Assembly (NCBI GenBank): GCA_002715785.1
Contig: PBAA01000032.1
Span: 23,035 to 31,532, forward strand
Reading direction: 5' to 3'
Source of the DNA: Gammaproteobacteria bacterium
GTDB lineage: Bacteria; Pseudomonadota; Gammaproteobacteria; Pseudomonadales; Azotimanducaceae
DNA length: 8,498 nt
Positions 5,222 to 8,498 of the stretch are shown piece after piece (position 1 is the stretch's first letter; every line of letters starts with the position of its first letter). Both the position numbers and the translations under genes were made by a program. The notes beneath the pieces are model-generated. The model did no database searches. It was not told where the DNA came from and was given only the letters and a program-made list of their open reading frames with translations.

Positions 5222-6829
5222 CTAGTGGTGGTGGCCGTGGTCCTCTGGCTCCTCTTCGTGCTCTTCGGTGATGAGAGCCTGGGAGGTGAGGATCATCGAG
5301 GCCACGCTGCCGGCGTTCTCCAGGGCGGCGCGGGTGACTTTGGTCGGGTCGATGATGCCCTTGGACACCATGTCGCCGTAGTCGTTGGTCTTGGCGTCAT
5401 ATCCGTAGTTGGCGGCGCTGTTGTTGCGGACCTCTTCCAACACCACGGCGGCTTCGTGCCCCGAGTTACTAGCGATGATCCGGACGGGCGCCTCCAGAGC
5501 TATTCGCAGGATAGTCTTGCCCACGTTCTCGCTGTCGGGCAGCGTCAGCGAGTCGAGGGCTGACATGGCGCGGATGTAGGCCACTCCGCCGCCGGGGACG
5601 ACTCCCTCTTCGATGGCGGCCCTGGTGGCCGACAGGGCGTCTTCCACCCTGGCCTTGCGTTCCTTCAGCTCCGGCTCGGTGGGTGCGCCGACTTTCACCA
5701 CGGCGACTCCGCCGGACAGTTTGGCCAGCCGCTCTTGTAGCTTTTCTTTGTCGTATTCAGAGGTCGTCTCTTCGATTTGGACCTTGATCTGCTCGGTGCG
5801 GCCCTTGATGTCCTCAGATGTGCCGCCTCCATCGATGATGGTGGTGTGGTCCTTGGTGGACTCGACGCGGCGGGCTTGGCCTAGGTCGGCGATGGTTGCC
5901 TGGTCCAGACGGCGGCCGGTCTCTTCGGAGATAACCTGGCCACCGGTGAGCACGGCGATGTCTTCCAACATGGCCTTGCGGCGGTCGCCAAACCCAGGAG
6001 CCTTCAGCGCCAGGCAGTTCAGGGTCCCACGCAGCCGGTTGACTACCAACACGGCCAGGGCCTCGCTGTCGATGTCCTCGCCGATGATCACCAGGCTCTT
6101 GCTAACCTGGAGGACCTGCTCCAGCAGGGGGACCAACTCGGCCGCGGCGGAGATCTTCTTGTCGGTAATTAGAATGTAGGGGTTCTCAATCTCCGCTTCC
6201 ATGCGCTCCGGGTTGGTGACGAAGTAAGGGCTGATGTAACCGCGGTCGAAGTTCATGCCTTCGACATACTCGGTCGAGGACTCGATGCCTTTGCTCTCTT
6301 CAACGGTGACAACGCCCTGGGCGCCGACCTTATCGAGCACGTCGGCCAGCATGTTGCCGATGTCTTCATTGTTGGCGGAAACCGTGGCCACTTGGGCCAT
6401 CTGGTCCCGGCCTTTGATGTCGTTGGAGTTCTTGCGTAGTTCGGCCACTATCACGGCGACGCTCTTGTCGATGCCCCGCTTGATGGCCATGGGGTCCGCG
6501 CCGGCCACCACGTTCTTGATGCCTTCTTGGATGATTATCTGGGCCAAGATGGTGGCGGTGGTGGTCCCGTCTCCGGCGACCTCGTTGGTCTTGGCGGCGG
6601 CTTCTTTGATCAGTTGGGCGCCCATGTTCTCGAAGGACTCGGGCAGATCGATCTCTTTAGCGATGGTCACACCGTCGTTGGTGATGACAGGCGCCCCCCA
6701 TTTCTTCTCGAGGACAACGTTGCGGCCTTTGGGGCCCAGGGTTAATTTCACGGCGTTGGCGACGGTGTCGATACCGTGGAGCAACGCTTGTTGGGCTGCC
6801 TCGTCGCGGATGATCTCTTTGGCAGGCAT
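5222..6829 (-). CDS. groEL: chaperonin GroEL (Hsp60) with an acidic, His-rich C-terminal tail
   Basis: Large subunit of the ATP-driven chaperonin cage that folds cytosolic proteins together with GroES. The 535 residues give the full three-domain layout. The equatorial part begins MPAKEIIRDEAA and has LGPKGRNVVL (31-40), D52 in ITNDGVTIAKEI and GDGTTTAT (86-93, with D87, the catalytic Asp). The apical domain (about 190-375) contains EGMNFDRGYISPYFVT and APGFGDRRK. The returning equatorial part has D397 in RVEDALSATRAA, EEGVVPGGG (407-415) and NAGSV. The start is the ATG at 6829, with AGGAG 7 nt upstream; an in-frame upstream ATG at 6877 would lie in the groES-groEL spacer. The last 15 residues, after ALI, are acidic and rich in His, ending HGHHH, instead of the GGM repeats of E. 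coli GroEL. groES lies 81 nt upstream in the same operon. Confidence 0.99.
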   Translation of the reverse strand: MPAKEIIRDEAAQQALLHGIDTVANAVKLTLGPKGRNVVLEKKWGAPVITNDGVTIAKEIDLPESFENMGAQLIKEAAAKTNEVAGDGTTTATILAQIIIQEGIKNVVAGADPMAIKRGIDKSVAVIVAELRKNSNDIKGRDQMAQVATVSANNEDIGNMLADVLDKVGAQGVVTVEESKGIESSTEYVEGMNFDRGYISPYFVTNPERMEAEIENPYILITDKKISAAAELVPLLEQVLQVSKSLVIIGEDIDSEALAVLVVNRLRGTLNCLALKAPGFGDRRKAMLEDIAVLTGGQVISEETGRRLDQATIADLGQARRVESTKDHTTIIDGGGTSEDIKGRTEQIKVQIEETTSEYDKEKLQERLAKLSGGVAVVKVGAPTEPELKERKARVEDALSATRAAIEEGVVPGGGVAYIRAMSALDSLTLPDSENVGKTILRIALEAPVRIIASNSGHEAAVVLEEVRNNSAANYGYDAKTNDYGDMVSKGIIDPTKVTRAALENAGSVASMILTSQALITEEHEEEPEDHGHHH

Positions 6830-6910
6830 AAATATCTCCTTAATTCTGGACGGGGAGGCCTCTCCCGGGTCTTTCAATCGCAGGGTGTTTGAATACGGTC
6901 TTTGAGTTCT
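6829..6910 (-). promoter_or_regulatory. groES-groEL spacer with strong groEL ribosome binding site
   Basis: The 81-nt spacer carries AAGGAGATATTT immediately before the groEL ATG, a near-ideal Shine-Dalgarno sequence. A small stem GGGAG-GCCT-CTCCC (6853-6866) lies 24 nt upstream of the ATG. No promoter is obvious inside the spacer, so groEL is probably read from the groES promoter. Confidence 0.55.
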
Positions 6911-7222
6911 CTAGGTGAATACGGCCAAGATGTCATTGGCCCCCAAGACGAGAAGTTCTTGGTCTTGTACTTCGATCTCGGTTCCGGCGTACTTGGAGTA
7001 AATCACAGTGTCCCCGGCCTTAACTTCCATCTCAACCAGCTTGCCGTTGTGGAGCACTCGGCCCGGTCCCGTGGCCACTACCTCACCTTTCTGGGGGCGT
7101 TCTTGGGCGGTGTCGGGCAGGAATATACCACCTTTGGTCATGCCTTCTTGTTCGCTGGGGCGGACCACAACCCGGTCTCCCATGGGCTTAAGGTCGATTA
7201 CCGATTTGGCGCTGGTGGTCAT
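6911..7222 (-). CDS. groES: co-chaperonin GroES (Hsp10)
   Basis: Small heptameric lid of the GroEL chamber. The 103 residues follow the family: LKPMGDRVVVRP (11-22), the mobile loop EQEGMTKGGIFLPDTAQE (24-41) whose GGIFLP contacts GroEL, PQKGEVVATGPGR (43-55), then VKAGDTVIYSKYAGTEIEV and the C-terminal YSKYAGTE...LVLGANDILAV strands. An N-terminal extension MTTSAKSVID of about ten residues precedes the usual start of homology. The ATG at 7222 has AAAGG about 9 nt upstream and lies about 42 nt after the predicted transcription start. The gene is first in the groES-groEL operon and divergent from the endonuclease Q-like gene. Confidence 0.98.
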   Translation of the reverse strand: MTTSAKSVIDLKPMGDRVVVRPSEQEGMTKGGIFLPDTAQERPQKGEVVATGPGRVLHNGKLVEMEVKAGDTVIYSKYAGTEIEVQDQELLVLGANDILAVFT

Positions 7223-7270
7223 TGCGGGTACCTTTGTTCCATGTATCAGTTGCCGTACTTGGCCCAGTAA

Positions 7271-7299
7271 AGGATAGAACCGCGTCTTCCAATGGTCAA
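7271..7299 (-). promoter_or_regulatory. sigma70-type promoter of groES-groEL
   Basis: On the minus strand TTGACC (7299-7294) and TATCCT (7276-7271) are spaced by exactly 17 nt, predicting a start near 7264. I looked for the HrcA operator CIRCE (TTAGCACTC, 9 nt, GAGTGCTAA) from 7223 to 7364 and did not find it. Confidence 0.6.
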
Positions 7300-7349
7300 G
7301 TTATGAGTGTCCGTGGCGCACAAACCCGGACTCGGCCGGAATAACCCCA

Positions 7350-7358
7350 TGCTAGACT
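7350..7358 (+). promoter_or_regulatory. extended -10 of the endonuclease Q-like gene, possibly leaderless
   Basis: TGCTAGACT fits TGn plus a -10 hexamer (TAGACT, 7353-7358). The ATG at 7365 begins 6 nt after it, so the first transcribed base would be about the A of the start codon. No Shine-Dalgarno sequence precedes this ATG, which fits leaderless translation. There is no convincing -35. Confidence 0.35.
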
Positions 7359-7364
7359 TTGGCC

Positions 7365-8498
7365 ATGGCATTCACCGCCGACCTGCACCTGCATTCGCGT
7401 TACGCCTACGCCTGCAGCAAGAACCTCAATCTTACGAAACATGGCTGCCTGGGCCAAGGTCAAAGGAATCGACCTATCGTCCAGCGCCGACTTCACTCAC
7501 CCCGCGTGGTTGGCCGAACTGGAAGAGAATTTCACTTCCACGGCGGACGGGGATTTTGAATTCGGCGGAGTGAGGTTCGTGCTCGGCACAGAGCTTAGCT
7601 GCGTTTTCAAACAGGGAGGGCATTCCCGCCGGGTGCACCTGCTGGACTTCGCCCCGGGTTCCGACGCCGTCCATGCCATCCGCGAGATGCTCCAGAATTT
7701 GAATTCAAAATTGAACGGCGACGGCCGGCCTACAGTCGGCGCTTCCTCTACAGACCTGACTGCCCGGTTATTGGATATCGACGAAGCCTGCATGGTGGTC
7801 CCGGCACACATCTGGACACCCTGGTACGGGATGCTGGGCTCCAAGTCCGGTTTCGAAGCCCTTGATGGATGCTTCGGAGATATGACGCCGCATATCCCTG
7901 CTGTGGAGACTGGGCTGTCCAGCGACCCGGAGATGAACTGGGGCGTGCCCGGTCTGGCGGGTAAGGCGATCGTTTCCTTCTCGGACGCCCATTCTCCGCC
8001 GAATATGGGCCGGGAGCTGACAATCTTCCAGGGTGTCGCTAGCTACCGGGACCTGGCCGCTGGGTTGAGGGAGAATCGGGTGGAACGGACCTTGGAGTTC
8101 TTCCCGGAAGAGGGGAAGTACCATCTGAGTGGACATGCAAGTGCAGGATCAGCCAGACCGTCGGCGAGACCGGCCAGGCCGGGACCAGATGCCCCGAGCG
8201 CGGGCGGCCCTGACCTTGGGGGTGCCGCACCGGGTTCAGGAATTGTCTCAGGCCGAGAGCAAGTCAGATCACGAGGAAAGACGTCCGTACACCAAGTTGG
8301 CGCCGCTCATCGAATTATTGGCCCACACCATGGGAAAAGGCTGGGCGGCCAAGTCGGCGGGTCTGGCCTACCACCGCATCTGCAACGAACTGGGGGGAGA
8401 GGTGCAGGTTTTGACCAAGGTTGGTACGGCGACCTTGAGCGGGTTGGGGGAGAGGACTTGGCCATCGCCGTGACCAAAGTCAGGGACGGTCAGGTAGA
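7365..8498 (+). pseudogene. endonuclease Q-like PHP-domain protein, broken by four apparent frameshifts; 3' end beyond window
   Basis: Endonuclease Q nicks DNA 5' of deaminated bases (uracil, hypoxanthine) and abasic sites. It has an N-terminal PHP metal domain, a Cys zinc site and a C-terminal helical part. All three are recognisable here in order. ADLHLHSRYAYACSKNLNL (metal H-x-H, 7377-7433) is in the first frame. MAAWAKVKGID, DFTHPAWLAELEENF, GTEL (7585-7596), PAHIWTPW (7801-7824), FSDAHSP (7978-7998) and EEGKYHLSGH are in the second. CRISQTVGE to CPERGRP (8142-8210) is in the third. LTLGVPHRVQEL to LTKVGTA is in the next (8210-8430), and DLERVGGEDLAIAVTKVR is back in the second. Continuous homology needs one base removed near 7436-7440 (AAA run) and one added near 8140-8143, 8208-8210 and 8428-8430. 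About 378 codons are visible, near family size (about 400-430). It may be a true pseudogene or a gene with sequencing errors. The PHP core is complete. Confidence 0.82.
7441..8498 (+). CDS. longest open frame of the broken endonuclease Q-like gene (runs off the window)
   Basis: One frame stays open from the ATG at 7441 to the last base and is what a gene caller would report. It is genuine PHP/endonuclease Q sequence from MAAWAKVKGID to KYHLSGHAS (about 7441-8142). It then runs about 95 codons out of register, rich in Ala, Gly, Pro and Arg (ARPSARPARPGPDAPSAGG), and returns to true family sequence at GDLERVGGEDLAIAV from about 8431. It lacks the first DLHLH metal motif, which lies upstream in another frame, so a protein from this frame alone should not form a full metal site. 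It is given separately so that the frame structure of the parent gene is clear. Confidence 0.6.
   Translation, partial: MAAWAKVKGIDLSSSADFTHPAWLAELEENFTSTADGDFEFGGVRFVLGTELSCVFKQGGHSRRVHLLDFAPGSDAVHAIREMLQNLNSKLNGDGRPTVGASSTDLTARLLDIDEACMVVPAHIWTPWYGMLGSKSGFEALDGCFGDMTPHIPAVETGLSSDPEMNWGVPGLAGKAIVSFSDAHSPPNMGRELTIFQGVASYRDLAAGLRENRVERTLEFFPEEGKYHLSGHASAGSARPSARPARPGPDAPSAGGPDLGGAAPGSGIVSGREQVRSRGKTSVHQVGAAHRIIGPHHGKRLGGQVGGSGLPPHLQRTGGRGAGFDQGWYGDLERVGGEDLAIAVTKVRDGQV

Noticed and set aside
6255..6905. Plus-strand open frame (216 codons) opposite groEL
   Set aside because: It is the antisense shadow of a highly conserved, codon-biased gene; its Ser/Met/Leu-rich translation has no motifs.
7223..7364. 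HrcA/CIRCE operator upstream of groES
   Set aside because: No TTAGCACTC/GAGTGCTAA pair is present; GAGTGT near 7305 matches only part of one half-site.
1..8498. CRISPR array, phage, toxin-antitoxin or transposase gene
   Set aside because: No regularly spaced direct repeats and no ORF with such family motifs were seen on either strand.

Overview
This 8.5 kb, GC-rich window carries ordinary housekeeping genes of a bacterium, with two repeat-filled intergenic islands and a damaged DNA-repair gene at the right edge. The Dcd of the dUMP-forming actinobacterial/archaeal type, the MPAKEI-type GroEL, the stand-alone acyl-CoA dehydrogenase, and the short dispersed palindromic repeats together suggest an uncultivated Chloroflexota (Dehalococcoidia/SAR202-like) or a related lineage. 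That placement is an inference from recognition, not from a search.

Left part, minus strand: dCTP deaminase (dcd, 571 down to the window edge). A 304-nt gene-free gap (572-875) follows, holding an 18-bp perfect palindrome, a long hairpin (25-bp perfect arms, 6-nt loop) and a small REP-like hairpin. Then comes an acyl-CoA dehydrogenase (2108-876) with a readable promoter and ribosome binding site. A small, uncertain ORF for an exported or membrane-anchored peptide (2437-2228) lies beyond it.

Centre, plus strand: a 30-bp palindrome (2592-2621) carries two mirror-image extended -10 boxes. It precedes selA (2644-4029), the selenocysteine synthase. An alpha/beta-hydrolase gene (4071-4829) follows 41 nt later, probably in the same operon. 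Its nucleophile elbow has glycine where the catalytic serine should be. A 392-nt gap (4830-5221) then holds several dispersed-repeat fragments and the groEL terminator.

Right part: the groES-groEL operon on the minus strand (7222-5222) has a sigma70-type promoter, strong ribosome binding sites and a clean intrinsic terminator. GroEL ends in an acidic, His-rich tail instead of GGM repeats. Diverging from groES is a PHP-domain gene of the endonuclease Q family (7365 to the window end). It is recognisable along its whole length but needs four single-base frame corrections, and it seems to have lost two of four zinc-binding cysteines.

Functionally the window combines nucleotide-pool control (Dcd), deaminated-base repair (EndoQ-like, probably broken), protein folding (GroESL), selenocysteine synthesis (SelA) and acyl-CoA oxidation. 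I see no phage, CRISPR, toxin-antitoxin or insertion-sequence transposase gene and no wholly new multi-gene system. The points most worth a second look are the EndoQ-like gene, the nucleophile-less hydrolase, the selA-upstream palindrome and the long hairpin repeat.
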